Source: Kitasatospora xanthocidica (GTDB lineage Bacteria; Actinomycetota; Actinomycetes; Streptomycetales; Streptomycetaceae). From it: a DNA stretch of 64,000 nucleotides. Below the pieces are notes generated by a model. That model worked only from the letters and a program-made list of their open reading frames with translations, did no database searches and had not been told where the DNA came from. Where the stretch lies: the NCBI RefSeq assembly GCF_014656195.1, contig NZ_BNBY01000021.1, forward strand, positions 62,001 through 126,000, written 5' to 3'. The translations under genes and the position numbers were made by a program. Positions 1 to 9,700 of this stretch are shown here, piece after piece (position 1 is the stretch's first letter; every line of letters begins with the position of its first letter).

Positions 1-939
1 CTGCTGGCCCCCGTGACCTCCGCGGCCGCCACCCCCGCCGCCGTCGCGGCCGTGCCCGGCATGGCCGCCGCGCCGTACGAGTACCTCGGCTGGGGCAGCC
101 CGCAGAAGCCGACCGATGTGATGAAGGCAACCGGGGTCAAGTGGTTCACCCTGGCCTTCGTGCTCTCCGACGGCGGGTGCACCCCGAAGTGGGACGGCAC
201 CCGGGCGCTCACCGGGGGCTCCGACCAGGCCGCCGTCGACTCGATCCGGGCGGCCGGCGGTGACGTGGTGATCTCGGTCGGCGGCTGGAGCGGCAACAAG
301 CTCGGCGAGAAGTGCTCCAGTGCGAGCGCCCTGGCCGGCGCCTACCAGAAGGTGATCGACGCCTACCGGCTGAAGGCGCTCGACATCGACATCGAGGACA
401 CCGAGTTCGGCAACGCGACGGTCCGTCAGCGGGTGGTCGACGCGCTGAAGATCGTCAAGACCAAGAACCCCGGCATCGTCACCTACGTCACCCTGGGCAC
501 CACGCCCAGCGGCCCGGACGCCAACGGCAAGGACCTGATCAAGCGGGGCGCGGCCGCCGGCCTGGCCAACGACGGCTGGGTGATCATGCCCTTCGACTTC
601 GGCGGCCACAGCGGCAGCATGGGCCAGGCGACGGTCAGCGCGCTGGAGGGGCTGAAGGCCGCGGTCAAGAGCGCGTACGGCTACGGCGACGACGCGGCGT
701 ACCGGCACATCGGCGTCTCCTCGATGAACGGGAAGACCGACGAGGCGGGGGAGACCGTCAGCACCGGCGACTTCCGCACCATCCTCGGGTACGCCCAGCA
801 GCACCACCTCGCCCGCTTCGCCTTCTGGGCCGTCAACCGGGACCGCGCCTGCGGCTCCGGCACGGACGCCGACGCCTGCAGCGGCGTCGCGCAGTCCCCG
901 TACGAGTTCACCAAGATCGTGGCCCAGTACCGGGGCTGA
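1..939 (+). CDS. GH18 chitinase-like secreted protein, 5' truncated
   Basis: The reading frame is open from the first base. The first codons read LLAP before a GTG at 13, and the Ala-rich run that follows looks like the end of a signal peptide, so the true start lies outside the window. The mature part (from about AAPYEYLGWG) has features of the GH18 TIM barrel: a SVGGWSG strand and an ALDIDIED segment matching the DxxDxDxE catalytic motif, with the acid probably the Glu of DIED. Single-domain bacterial proteins of this type, related to bifunctional chitinase/lysozyme, have about this length. It would hydrolyse beta-1,4 GlcNAc polymers outside the cell. It converges on the beta-lactone operon and shares a terminator with it, so it is not part of that operon. 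No chitin-binding domain is visible in the part present. Confidence 0.8.
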   Translation: MLAPVTSAAATPAAVAAVPGMAAAPYEYLGWGSPQKPTDVMKATGVKWFTLAFVLSDGGCTPKWDGTRALTGGSDQAAVDSIRAAGGDVVISVGGWSGNKLGEKCSSASALAGAYQKVIDAYRLKALDIDIEDTEFGNATVRQRVVDALKIVKTKNPGIVTYVTLGTTPSGPDANGKDLIKRGAAAGLANDGWVIMPFDFGGHSGSMGQATVSALEGLKAAVKSAYGYGDDAAYRHIGVSSMNGKTDEAGETVSTGDFRTILGYAQQHHLARFAFWAVNRDRACGSGTDADACSGVAQSPYEFTKIVAQYRG

Positions 940-966
940 GCCCGCCGGGACGGGCTTCCCCGGCCC

Positions 967-1011
967 GAACGCCGAGGCCCCGCACAACGGGTGTGCGGGG
1001 CCTCGGCGTTC
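967..1011. terminator. Bidirectional intrinsic terminator
   Basis: A perfect 20-bp stem (967-986 pairs with 992-1011) closes a 5-nt loop. It sits between the convergent ends of the chitinase-like gene and the formyltransferase gene, so it can end both transcripts. There is no U-tract, as is common in streptomycetes. Confidence 0.9.
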
Positions 1012-1041
1012 AGTCGACGGCGTCCGGACGACCGGCGGGGA

Positions 1042-1737
1042 TCACCGCTCGTGGAGCGCCCGCGGGTCGCCGTCGACCGGGGTGGTCCCGGGCAGGGCGA
1101 TGAGTTCGGGCTTGAACAGCGGCGGTGCGCTCATCGACGGCTCCCAGGTCGCCAGCCGCTCGTCCTGGGGTACCTCGATCCGGCGGTCCGCGGCGAGGTC
1201 GGTGACCACCTTCAGCAGCAGCCGCACGCCGAGCGGCGCCAGGTGGTCCCGCCACAGGCTCTGCGCGGTCGAGCCCGGGGGCACGATCAGGTGCTCCTGG
1301 GCGGCGAGCGGGCCGGCGTCGGTGCGCTCGGTGAGGTGGTAGACGCTTCCGCCGGTCACCTTGTCGCCGTCGCGGACGGTCCACCGGATCGCGTCCCGGC
1401 CGCGGTGCAGGGGCAGCAGGCTGGGGTGGTAGCCGATGGTGGCGACGGCGGCCCGGGCGCGGGTCTGGCGGCCCAGGAAGGCGTGGGAGTGCGCGGCGAC
1501 GATGACGTCCACCCCGTCGGGGACGTGCCGCGCGCGCAGTTCGGCCGAGTCCGTCCACGGGATGTCCCGGGGGTACGCCCAGGCGCGCAGGCGGTCCCAG
1601 GACATCGCGTCGCCCTCGTCGGTGCGCCCCTTGCGCAGCCGGGGAGCGGCCGCGCCGACGATCTTGTGACCTTCGTCCAGCAGGGCTTCGGCGACCTGCA
1701 CCGCGAACGCCCCCTGTCCCGACAGGTAGATGTTCAT
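1042..1737 (-). CDS. N10-formyltetrahydrofolate-dependent formyltransferase
   Basis: A 231-residue protein of the Fmt/FDH hydrolase fold. The motif GYHPSLLPLHRG (about 102-113) carries the catalytic His104, and TDAGP (139-143) carries the catalytic Asp140. The Asn that precedes His by two in Fmt (NxHxSLLP) is Gly here, so this segment is closer to the formyltetrahydrofolate dehydrogenase/hydrolase N-terminal domain, which has IYHPSLLP. There is no C-terminal tRNA-binding domain, so it is not a housekeeping Fmt. The ATG overlaps the P450 stop (ATGA), which places it as the last gene of the PKS/NRPS operon. Seen: fold, motifs and coupling. Inferred: it supplies a formyl unit to the assembly line, either as the PKS starter (giving a malonic-semialdehyde-type chain) or as an N-formyl group. 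Confidence 0.85.
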   Translation of the reverse strand: MNIYLSGQGAFAVQVAEALLDEGHKIVGAAAPRLRKGRTDEGDAMSWDRLRAWAYPRDIPWTDSAELRARHVPDGVDVIVAAHSHAFLGRQTRARAAVATIGYHPSLLPLHRGRDAIRWTVRDGDKVTGGSVYHLTERTDAGPLAAQEHLIVPPGSTAQSLWRDHLAPLGVRLLLKVVTDLAADRRIEVPQDERLATWEPSMSAPPLFKPELIALPGTTPVDGDPRALHER

Positions 1738-3047
1738 CCGCGATCGGCCTCCTTCGGACCGCAGGGGTCGGGTTCGAACCGCAGCGGCATGGTGGCGAAC
1801 CCGGTCAGGAAGTTGGACCGGATCCGTCGTGCCGGGCCGGTCCGCTCGAAGCCGGTGGTGAAGTCCCGCAGGGCCTTGAGCAGTTCGGCGATCTCCACCT
1901 TGGCCAGGTACGAGCCGACGCAGAAGTGCGGGCCGTAGCCGAAGGCCAGGTGCTTGTTGGGGGTGCGGCCGAGGTCGAACTCCCCGGGCCGGGCGAAGAC
2001 CCGCTCGTCCCGGTTGCCGGAGGCGTGCCACAGGGTGACGACCTCGCCCGGCCGCAGCCGTACGCCGTGCAGTTCGGTCTCCCGGACGACGCTGCGCCCG
2101 AAGTGCATCGTGGGCGAGGCCCAGCGCAGGACCTCGTCGACGGCGGTGTCGACCGCGACCTCGCCGTGCTTGAGCCGCCGCCACTGCTCGGGCCGGTCGG
2201 CGAGGGTGCGGACGCAGTCGATCATCGTCAGCCGGCTGGTCTCGTCGCCGCCGATGATCAGGCTGTAGCAGTTGAGCACGATGTCCTCGTCGGACAGCGG
2301 CACGCCGTCGACGGAACTGTCGATCAGCAGGCTGATCACATCCTCGCCGGGGGACTCGCGCCGCTCCTCGACGACGTCCATGAAGTACATCAGGATCTCG
2401 TTGCGGGCCATCTCGGAGTCGAGCTCGGAGTCGACGTCGGAGCCGGCCCCGTCGACCCCGTCGCCGTCCTCGTGGTCGGCCGACAGCGCCGCCTTGGTCA
2501 GCCCGAGCAGGAGGTCCCGGTCCCGCTCGGGCAGTCCGAGCAGCTTGGAGATGGTGGTCATCGGGATCCGGCCGGCGATCCGGTCCGCGAAGTCGCAGCC
2601 GCCGGACTCGACGGCCTCGCGGATCCACTGCCGGGTGTTGGCCCGCACCGCCCGCGCGGTCTCGTCGAGCACGCGCGGGGAGAGCACCCGCTGGAGGATC
2701 TTGCGCAGCTCGTGGTGGCGGGGCCCGTCGGTGACGGCCAGCATCCGGCCGGCCCCGGCGTCGCCACCGCCGAGCAGCGTGACGAGCACATTGCCGCGCT
2801 CGGAGGTGAAGTGGGTGTCGTCGCGGTAGGTGGTCATGATGTCCTCGTGGCGGGAGACCACCCAGAACCCCCGGCGGCCGCCCGCCGGAGGGTTCCAGTG
2901 CAGCGGGGCGGTGTCCCGCAGGGTGCGCCAGTAGCCGTCGAGGTCGAGGCCCTGGTCGGCGAAGGTGGCCTGGTCGCCCAGGTCCACGGCGCCCGGGTCC
3001 ACGGTGTCCGCGTCCGCAGTACTTGCGGTCGGCCTGTGCACGGTCAC
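1734..3047 (-). CDS. Cytochrome P450 of the PKS/NRPS operon
   Basis: A 437-residue soluble actinobacterial P450. The I-helix has GGDETSR (about residues 265-271), the K-helix has EVLR (ExxR), and the haem loop FGYGPHFCVG places the thiolate at Cys376. The start is a GTG that overlaps the upstream KS stop (GTGA), and the stop overlaps the formyltransferase ATG. In the salinosporamide pathway the equivalent P450 (SalD) hydroxylates the amino acid beta-carbon, and that hydroxyl closes the beta-lactone or decorates its neighbour. By analogy this enzyme probably hydroxylates the PCP-bound amino acid, for example Leu to 3-hydroxyleucine. It needs external ferredoxin and reductase; neither is encoded nearby. 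Substrate and timing are inferred. Confidence 0.88.
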   Translation of the reverse strand: MTVHRPTASTADADTVDPGAVDLGDQATFADQGLDLDGYWRTLRDTAPLHWNPPAGGRRGFWVVSRHEDIMTTYRDDTHFTSERGNVLVTLLGGGDAGAGRMLAVTDGPRHHELRKILQRVLSPRVLDETARAVRANTRQWIREAVESGGCDFADRIAGRIPMTTISKLLGLPERDRDLLLGLTKAALSADHEDGDGVDGAGSDVDSELDSEMARNEILMYFMDVVEERRESPGEDVISLLIDSSVDGVPLSDEDIVLNCYSLIIGGDETSRLTMIDCVRTLADRPEQWRRLKHGEVAVDTAVDEVLRWASPTMHFGRSVVRETELHGVRLRPGEVVTLWHASGNRDERVFARPGEFDLGRTPNKHLAFGYGPHFCVGSYLAKVEIAELLKALRDFTTGFERTGPARRIRSNFLTGFATMPLRFEPDPCGPKEADRG

Positions 3048-4855
3048 CAGTCCGTGCGCCAGAACCGGCGCGGCCGGAACGGGTAGGTGGGCAGCGGCAC
3101 GCGGTGGCTGGCCTCCCCCCGGTGCAGGGCGTCGAAGTCCACCTGCCCGCCGGTCACCCAGGCGGCGGCCAGGTCGGACAGCGCCCGGGCGTCCGTGCCG
3201 TCCGGCACGATCCCGCGCTCACCGCGCGAGAAGGCGCCGGGGTCCGTGTGCGGGGCGGCGGCGGTCGAGGTGGCGGCCGGCGCGCCCGGGCCGCCGGCGA
3301 GGTCCTCGGACAGCGCCGCGATCAGCTCGGCGCGGCTGCGGACCACGGCCGCCCACCGGCGCGGCAGCACCTTGCGGCCGAGGTTGAGGCTGTAGCAGAC
3401 GTCGTCCAGCCGGAGCTCCGGGTCGGCCTCCAGCCGCTCCTTGAGCCGGGCGCGCTGACGGGCCAACGCCTCGTCGTCCAGGGCGGAGAGGGTGGCCAGG
3501 CGCGGCCTGCCCGTCTCCTCGGGGGCGCGCCGGGCGGGCGTCGGCGGCTCCTCCAGCACCAGGTGGGCGTTGTAGCCGCCGCCGCCGATCGAGGTGATGC
3601 CCGCGCGGCGGACGCCGGCCTCCGGCTCCCAGTCCGCCCCTTCGAGCTGCGGCACGAAGGGGGTGGCGGGGAAGTCGAGGTCCGGGTTGACCTCGGTCAG
3701 GTTGATCGTCGCCGGGAGCTTCCGGTGGTACAGGGCCAGCGCGGCCTTGATCGCGCCGAAGCCGCCGGACACCACCCCGCCGTGGCCCACGTTGCCCTTG
3801 ACCCCGCCGATCGAGGTGGTCGCGGTCTGCTTGCCGAAGGCCATGCTGGCCGCGTGCACCTCCAGTTCGTCGGTCATCGGCAGGCCGAGGCCGTTGGCCT
3901 CGTACATGGACACGGTGTCGGGTGCGACGCCGCCCACCTCCATGGCGGCGGCGATGCACGCGCTCAGCCGCTCGGGCTGGGCCAGGCCGTACGCCACCGC
4001 GCTGACCCCGTTGTTGTTGACGGCCGAGCCCTTGACCACGGCGTAGACGTGGTCGCGGTCGGCGACGGCCCGGTCGAGCGGCTTCAGCAGCACGGTGACG
4101 ACGCCGCTGGACAGCGCGGTGCCGGTGCCGTTGGCGTCGAACGGGCGGCAGTGGCCGTCCTTCGACAGGACGCGGTTCTCCTCCCACAGGTGGCCGCGGG
4201 GGTGCGGCAGGCGGACCATCGCGCCGCCGGCGACCGCCAGGTCGGTCTGGCCGAGCAGGAGCGACTGGCAGGCCAGGTGCACCGCGTAGTGGAAGCCCGC
4301 GCAGACGGCGGCGACGGTGACGGCCTCGCCGGTCAGCCCCAGGTAGTACAGGGCGTTGGAGGTCATGGTGTCCGGCGACCACGCCAGACTGGCCTCGATC
4401 GCCTCGGGGCCGACCGACACCCGGTCCGGCGGGGAGCTGTAGAGCGCGGCGGTCTGCGGGTTGTTGGCGCCGTACATCCCGACCTCGGCCTTCAGCCGGT
4501 CCGGGTCGTAGCCGCCGTCCTCCATGGCCTCCCAGGCGCTCTCCAGGAACAGCCGGTTCTCCGGGGTCATCGCGGCGGCCATCCGGTCGCTGATGCCGAA
4601 CACCGCCGGGTCGAACCTGTCGTAGGTGTCGAGCAGGCCGCAGGCCCGGACGTAGAACGGGCTGTGGATCAGGGTCTCGTCGACGTGGATGTCGTCCTTG
4701 GCCAGGAACGACACGGACTCCCTGCCGTGGACGAGGTTGTCCCAGAACTCCTCCTTGGTACGGGCCCCGGGTGCCCGCAGGGACATGCCGATGACGGCCA
4801 CGTCGCCCGGGTCGTAGTCCTGCGGGGCGTGGTCCTGTGCTGGTCGGTCGGTCAT
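3044..4855 (-). CDS. Stand-alone ketosynthase-like cyclase with Cys-Asn-His site (SalC-like)
   Basis: A 603-residue protein made of one KS domain (about 18-445) and a C-terminal linker ending in the LPTYPFRPRRFW motif typical of post-KS linkers. There is no AT, KR or ACP. The active-site Cys185 lies in VAAVCAGFHYAVH instead of DTACSSS. The first catalytic His (EAHGTGT in normal KSs) is Asn321 in YEANGLG, and the second His358 is kept in KGNVGHGG. The site is therefore altered, and ordinary decarboxylative condensation is doubtful. It lies downstream of the A-PCP protein in an operon with no thioesterase. That is the position of SalC, the salinosporamide KS that performs intramolecular aldol reaction and beta-lactonisation of a PCP-bound beta-keto-amide. 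I infer the same release-by-bicyclisation role. The ATG is preceded by AGGAG. Confidence 0.85.
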   Translation of the reverse strand: MTDRPAQDHAPQDYDPGDVAVIGMSLRAPGARTKEEFWDNLVHGRESVSFLAKDDIHVDETLIHSPFYVRACGLLDTYDRFDPAVFGISDRMAAAMTPENRLFLESAWEAMEDGGYDPDRLKAEVGMYGANNPQTAALYSSPPDRVSVGPEAIEASLAWSPDTMTSNALYYLGLTGEAVTVAAVCAGFHYAVHLACQSLLLGQTDLAVAGGAMVRLPHPRGHLWEENRVLSKDGHCRPFDANGTGTALSSGVVTVLLKPLDRAVADRDHVYAVVKGSAVNNNGVSAVAYGLAQPERLSACIAAAMEVGGVAPDTVSMYEANGLGLPMTDELEVHAASMAFGKQTATTSIGGVKGNVGHGGVVSGGFGAIKAALALYHRKLPATINLTEVNPDLDFPATPFVPQLEGADWEPEAGVRRAGITSIGGGGYNAHLVLEEPPTPARRAPEETGRPRLATLSALDDEALARQRARLKERLEADPELRLDDVCYSLNLGRKVLPRRWAAVVRSRAELIAALSEDLAGGPGAPAATSTAAAPHTDPGAFSRGERGIVPDGTDARALSDLAAAWVTGGQVDFDALHRGEASHRVPLPTYPFRPRRFWRTDW

Positions 4856-4909
4856 GGGGAGGCTCCTGTTCGGTGATCGGGTGGGGTGACGGGGACGAGT
4901 GCCGAGGGC

Positions 4910-6781
4910 TCAGCGGCCGGTGCCGGTACCGGTGGTGCCGCGGCCGCGCAGCGCGGCCCGACGGGCCCCGGCCCGCTCGCGGGCCGACCGGACCACCTCG
5001 GGGGCGGCGCCGCTCTCGTCGTCGAGCCAGCCGGCGAGGGAGGAGATGTCGCGGAAGCTGAACAGGTCGGGCACCCGGACGCGCCGGTCGAAGCGCCGGG
5101 TCATCAGCCGGGCCAGGCGGACGAGCAGCAGCGAGTCGCCGCCGAGGTCGTAGAAGGCGGACCGCACGTCGATGCCCGACGGTTCGAGGTCGAGCAGCTG
5201 GCCCCAGATCTCCGCCAGGGCCACCTCGGTCGGCGTGCCGGCGGCCGTCCGGGGCCCGCCGGCGTCGGCGGCCGGCGGCTCGGGCAGCGCGGCGCGGTCG
5301 AGCTTCCCGCCCGGCCCCAGCGGGAGGGCGGGCAGCAGGACGAGCGTCGCGGGCACCATGTACTCGGGCAGTTCGGCGGCGAGCCGGCCGGTGACGGCGC
5401 TGCGCAGCGCAGCCTCCGCCCGGGAGCCGTCCGGCGTCGTGCCGTCCGGTGCCGGGCCGTCCGGCGAGGCGGCGTCGGCCGTCGGCACCACGTACCCGAC
5501 GAGCCGGTTGCCGCGCACGGCGGCGGCGGCCTCCCGGACCCCGGGGCAGCCGGTCAGCCGGGCCTCGACCTCCTCCAGCTCGATCCGGTAGCCGCGCAGC
5601 TTGACCTGGTGGTCGGTGCGGCCGAGGAACCGGAGTTCGCCGTCCTCGGTGAACCGGACGAGGTCCCCGGTGCGGTACATCCGCTCGCCGGCGCGGAACG
5701 GGTCAGGCACGAACCGTTCCGCCGTGGTGGCCGGCCGGTTGACGTAGCCGTGGGCGAGGCCGGCGCCGCCGAGGTAGAGCTCACCGGGCTCACCGGCCGG
5801 GAGCGGGCGCAGCTCCCCGTCCAGCACGTAGACCCGGTCTCCGGCCGTCGGCGGGCCGATCGTCGGCTCGTCCGTGCCGCCCTCGGGCACCAGCCCGAAG
5901 GAGCAGAACACCGTCCCCTCGGTGGGGCCGTAGGCGTTGAACACCCGTTCCGCGCCGGTTTCCCGGTAGACCCGGTCCGCCAGCTTGCGGTGCAGGGCCT
6001 CGCCGCCGAACACGACGCTGCGCACGTTCGGGGGCAGGGCCCCGGCGTCCAGCAGGCTGTTCATGACCGACGGGACGACGTTCAGGTGGGTGATCCGGTC
6101 GGCGTGGCGGCTCTCCGCCAGGTGCAGGGCGCTCTCGACGAGCACGACGGCGCCGCCGCGGCACAGCGCGTTGAAGAGCTCCATCACCGACATGTCGAAG
6201 CAGATCGAGCTGGCCGCCGAGACCCCGCTCAGGTCGCAGCCCGCGAGGGCCCGGTCCAGGTCGGCGAGCATCGCCACGCAGGCGCCGTGCCGGACGGCGA
6301 CGCCCTTGGGACGCCCGGTGGAGCCCGAGGTGTAGATGACGTACGCGGTGTCCTCGGGCACGACCGCCACCGGCTTCGCGCCGGGCTCGGTGGTCACGGC
6401 CTCGCCGAGCACGACGACGGTCGGCCCGGGCGGGCAGGCGGCCCGGGACGCGGGCGTGGTGAGCAGCAGCCAGGTGCCGCTGTCCCGGACCATGAAGGCC
6501 AGCCGGTCGGCGGGGTAGTCCGGGTCCAGCGGCAGGTAGCAGGACCCGGCGCGCAGGGCCGCCAGGACGGCGACCAGCAGGTCGGGGGTGCGCTCGACGC
6601 AGATGCCGACCGGGACGCCCGGTCCCGCGCCGTCGGCGACCAGCCGCTCGGCCAGCACCCGGGACCGCTCGTCCAGTTCGCCGTAGGTCAGGACGCCGGC
6701 CTCGGAGTGCACGGCGGTCGCGTCGGGGTTCTTGGCCGCGTGCTCGACGAACGCGGAGTGCAGGGTTTCGGTCACGGTCAC
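4910..6781 (-). CDS. NRPS protein, adenylation-PCP didomain
   Basis: A 623-residue A-PCP protein. The A domain (about 8-500) shows the A3 loop TSGSTGRPKG (151-160), FNAYGPTE (281-288), YRTGDL (369-374), KLRGYRIE (394-401) and the A10 lysine in GPGGKLDR (K493). The PCP has DLGGDSLLL with the phosphopantetheine Ser550. There is no condensation domain at the N-terminus and no thioesterase; the partner C domain is at the end of the upstream PKS. Aligning by eye with PheA gives specificity residues close to D-M-M-N-V-G-A-V-F-K. Asp235 is kept, so an alpha-amino acid is expected, but I cannot assign it. The start is a GTG overlapping the PKS stop (GTGA). It probably supplies the amino acid that becomes the lactam ring and quaternary carbon. 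Confidence 0.88.
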   Translation of the reverse strand: MTVTETLHSAFVEHAAKNPDATAVHSEAGVLTYGELDERSRVLAERLVADGAGPGVPVGICVERTPDLLVAVLAALRAGSCYLPLDPDYPADRLAFMVRDSGTWLLLTTPASRAACPPGPTVVVLGEAVTTEPGAKPVAVVPEDTAYVIYTSGSTGRPKGVAVRHGACVAMLADLDRALAGCDLSGVSAASSICFDMSVMELFNALCRGGAVVLVESALHLAESRHADRITHLNVVPSVMNSLLDAGALPPNVRSVVFGGEALHRKLADRVYRETGAERVFNAYGPTEGTVFCSFGLVPEGGTDEPTIGPPTAGDRVYVLDGELRPLPAGEPGELYLGGAGLAHGYVNRPATTAERFVPDPFRAGERMYRTGDLVRFTEDGELRFLGRTDHQVKLRGYRIELEEVEARLTGCPGVREAAAAVRGNRLVGYVVPTADAASPDGPAPDGTTPDGSRAEAALRSAVTGRLAAELPEYMVPATLVLLPALPLGPGGKLDRAALPEPPAADAGGPRTAAGTPTEVALAEIWGQLLDLEPSGIDVRSAFYDLGGDSLLLVRLARLMTRRFDRRVRVPDLFSFRDISSLAGWLDDESGAAPEVVRSARERAGARRAALRGRGTTGTGTGR

Positions 6782-9700
6782 TGGTCCGTCTCCTGGGGGA
6801 GGCCGGACGGCGCGATGGCGCCGAGGGCCAGGTCGGGTCGGGCGATCGAGTCGAAGAGGACGGTGCGGAACAGCGCGAGCAGCGCCGTCACGGTCCGCCG
6901 CTCCAGGTAGCTCGGCTTGAACTGGACGTGGCCGGCCACCCGGCCGTCGATGTCGGCCATCGAGATCTCCAGGTCGAACTTGGCGAGGTGCCTGCGGACC
7001 TGGAGCGGTTCGAGCGGCAGCGCGCCGTCCGGCGCGATCGTGTCGCCGACGCCGTGGAAGAGCTTGACGGAGCGGGGGAAGGCGTCCGAGGACAGCCAGT
7101 TCACCACCACGTCGAACCACGGGGAGCGGCCCTCGGCCCTCGGCGGCTTCAGCTGCGAGGCCAGCAGGTCGAGCGGGTAGTTCATGTGCTCCAGGAGGCC
7201 GAGCGAGAAGGCGTGGACCTCGCGCAGCAGCTCGCGGAAGCCGCGGTCACCGGTGGGGTTCGCCCGCACCAGCACCGTGTTGAGGTAGTAGCCGACGGCG
7301 GACTCCCAACCGGGTTCGGCCCGTTGGGCGATGGCGGTGGCCAGGACCGAATCCTCGGTCCCGGCCGCGCGGTTGAGCGTGGCGAAGAACCCGGCCAGGA
7401 CGACGGTGCTGGTCGACACGCCCTCGCGGACCGCGAACTCCCGCAGCAGGCGCGTCTCTTCGGCGCTCCAGCGGAACGCCAGGTCGCGGCCCTCGTAGGT
7501 GACGCCCGGCGGCCGCTCCTTGGCGGACAGGTCCAGGTGGGCGGGCGGGTCGGCCAGCTTCCGCGACCACCAGTCCAGCGCCGCCTCGGCCGCCGGCCCC
7601 GCGAGCCACTGCCGCTCCCAGGCGACGAACTCCGTGTACGGGGCGGCCGGCCCGCGGCCGGCGGGGACGGACCCCTCGTAGTGCTCCTGGAGTTCGCGGA
7701 TCATGACGTCCGCCGAGGCGGCGTCCGAGGCGATGTGGTGGACCAGCACCAGCAGGTAGTGGTCGGCCGGACCGCGGGTCAGCAGGACGATCCGCACCAG
7801 CGGCCCGTCGTCCAGGTCGAGCGGACGGTGCCCGTGCCGGGCCAGTTCCTCGCGGGCCTGCTCCTCGTCCAGTCCGGCGCCGTCCACCACGAGGAACTCG
7901 TACACCGGCTCGTCCAGGACGACCTGGTACGGCCGCCCGCCCGCCTCCACGAAGAGGGTGCGCAGCGCGGGGTGCCGGGCCAGCACGGCCCGGACGGCGC
8001 GCTCCAGCGCCTGCTCGTCGACGGCCTTCCGGATCCGGGCGGCCACCATGAAGTTGTACGGGACGGCGTCCGGCGCGACCATCTGCATGAACCAGAGCGA
8101 GGCCTGGCCGTGCGAGGCCGGCGCGAGGGTGAGGCCGAGGTCGTCGGCGCGCAGCCGCTCCGGGGCCGGGGCGTCGGAGGGCTCCAGGAGTCCGCGGGCT
8201 TCCAGCTCCTCCACGAGCTCCTCGGCGTCGAGTTCGGAGAGTTCGGCGAGGCTGTCGAGGCCGTCGAGGAGGGGCCGGTCCGGCTCGGGCATCGGGGCGG
8301 GGGCCGGAGTCGGCGCCTGTGGGGCCGGTGCCGGTGCTTGAGCGGCCGGTGCCGGTCCGCCGGTGAGCCCGACGACGTGGCCGACGACCTCGGAGATGGA
8401 CCGGCCGTCCAGGAACACCACCGGCGACACCCGGTGCCCGAACAGCGCCTGCAGGCGGTTGACGAGGCGGATCGCCAGCATCGAGTCCAGGCCGAAGTCG
8501 AGCAGGCTGGCGTTCGGGTCGAACCTGCTCACCGGTACGCCCAGCGCGTCGGCGAGTTCGGCGAGGACGACGTCCGCCACCGGCCGGTCCTCGACCGGCT
8601 GTGCCACGGTCTGTGCCACGGCCCGTGCCACGGGCGCGGCGTCGACCGTCGGAGCCGCGGTCGGCGCGGGTGCCCGGCCGGGTTCGGTGTCGATCCAGTA
8701 GCGGTCCTTCTGCCACTGGACGAGCGGTGTCTCCACGACCTCGGCGTCGTCGGTGAACAGCGGGTCGAAGGTCAGCGGGACGCCCCTGACGTACAGCGAG
8801 GCGGCGGCCCTCAGCAGGCAGCGGAGGTCGCTCTCCGAGCGCCGCAGGGAGTTGACCGCGTGCACCTCGGTGCCGCGGCTCAGGGCGATCTCCTCGACCG
8901 CGCCGCGCAGGGTCTCGTGCGGGCCGATCTCGATGAAGGTGTCGACGCCGCGGTCGACCAGCGCGCCGATCGTCTCCGCGAACCGGACCTGGTTGCGCAG
9001 GTTGTGCACCCAGTACTCGACGTCGGTGACCGGGTTCACCGTGTCGGCCAGGGCGGTGGAGTGGAAGTCGAGGCCGGGCGCCAGCGGGGTGATGCCGTCG
9101 ACGCGCTCGCGCAGCGGCTGGAGCAGCGGGTCCATGCCGGGGCTGTGCACCGGCCGTTCGACCCGGATCCGCCGGGTCGGGACGCCGTCCCGCCGGAGGT
9201 CGGCCTCCAGGGCGTCGACGGCTTCGGGCGAGCCGGAGACCGCCGCGCTGGTGGGGCTGTTGACCACGGCGACGGCCGCGTGCGCGGCGTACGGGGCGAG
9301 CCGCGGCAGCAGCTCCGCCTCCGGCAGGTCCACCGAGATCATGGCGCCCGCGGCGGCCTCGCGTTCCAGCAGGTGCGAGCGGGCGACCACGACCCGGGCT
9401 GCGTCCTCCAGCGACAGCGTGCCGGCGACGCAGGCGGCGGCGACCTCGCCCAGGCTGTGCCCGACGACGGCGGCCGGCCGGATGCCGAGCTCCAGCCAGA
9501 CCTTGGCCAGCGAGACCTGGAGGGCGAACAGCACCGGCTGCTGGACGTCCATCTCCTCGTACCGGGCCTCCTCGGTCGGCGCGGCGAGCTGGTCGAGCAC
9601 CGAGCAGCCGCCGGCCGCGCGCACGGCCTCGTCGCAGGCGGTCATCCAGGTGCGGAAGCCGGCGTGCGAGCTCAGCAGTTCGCGGCCCATGCCGACCCAC

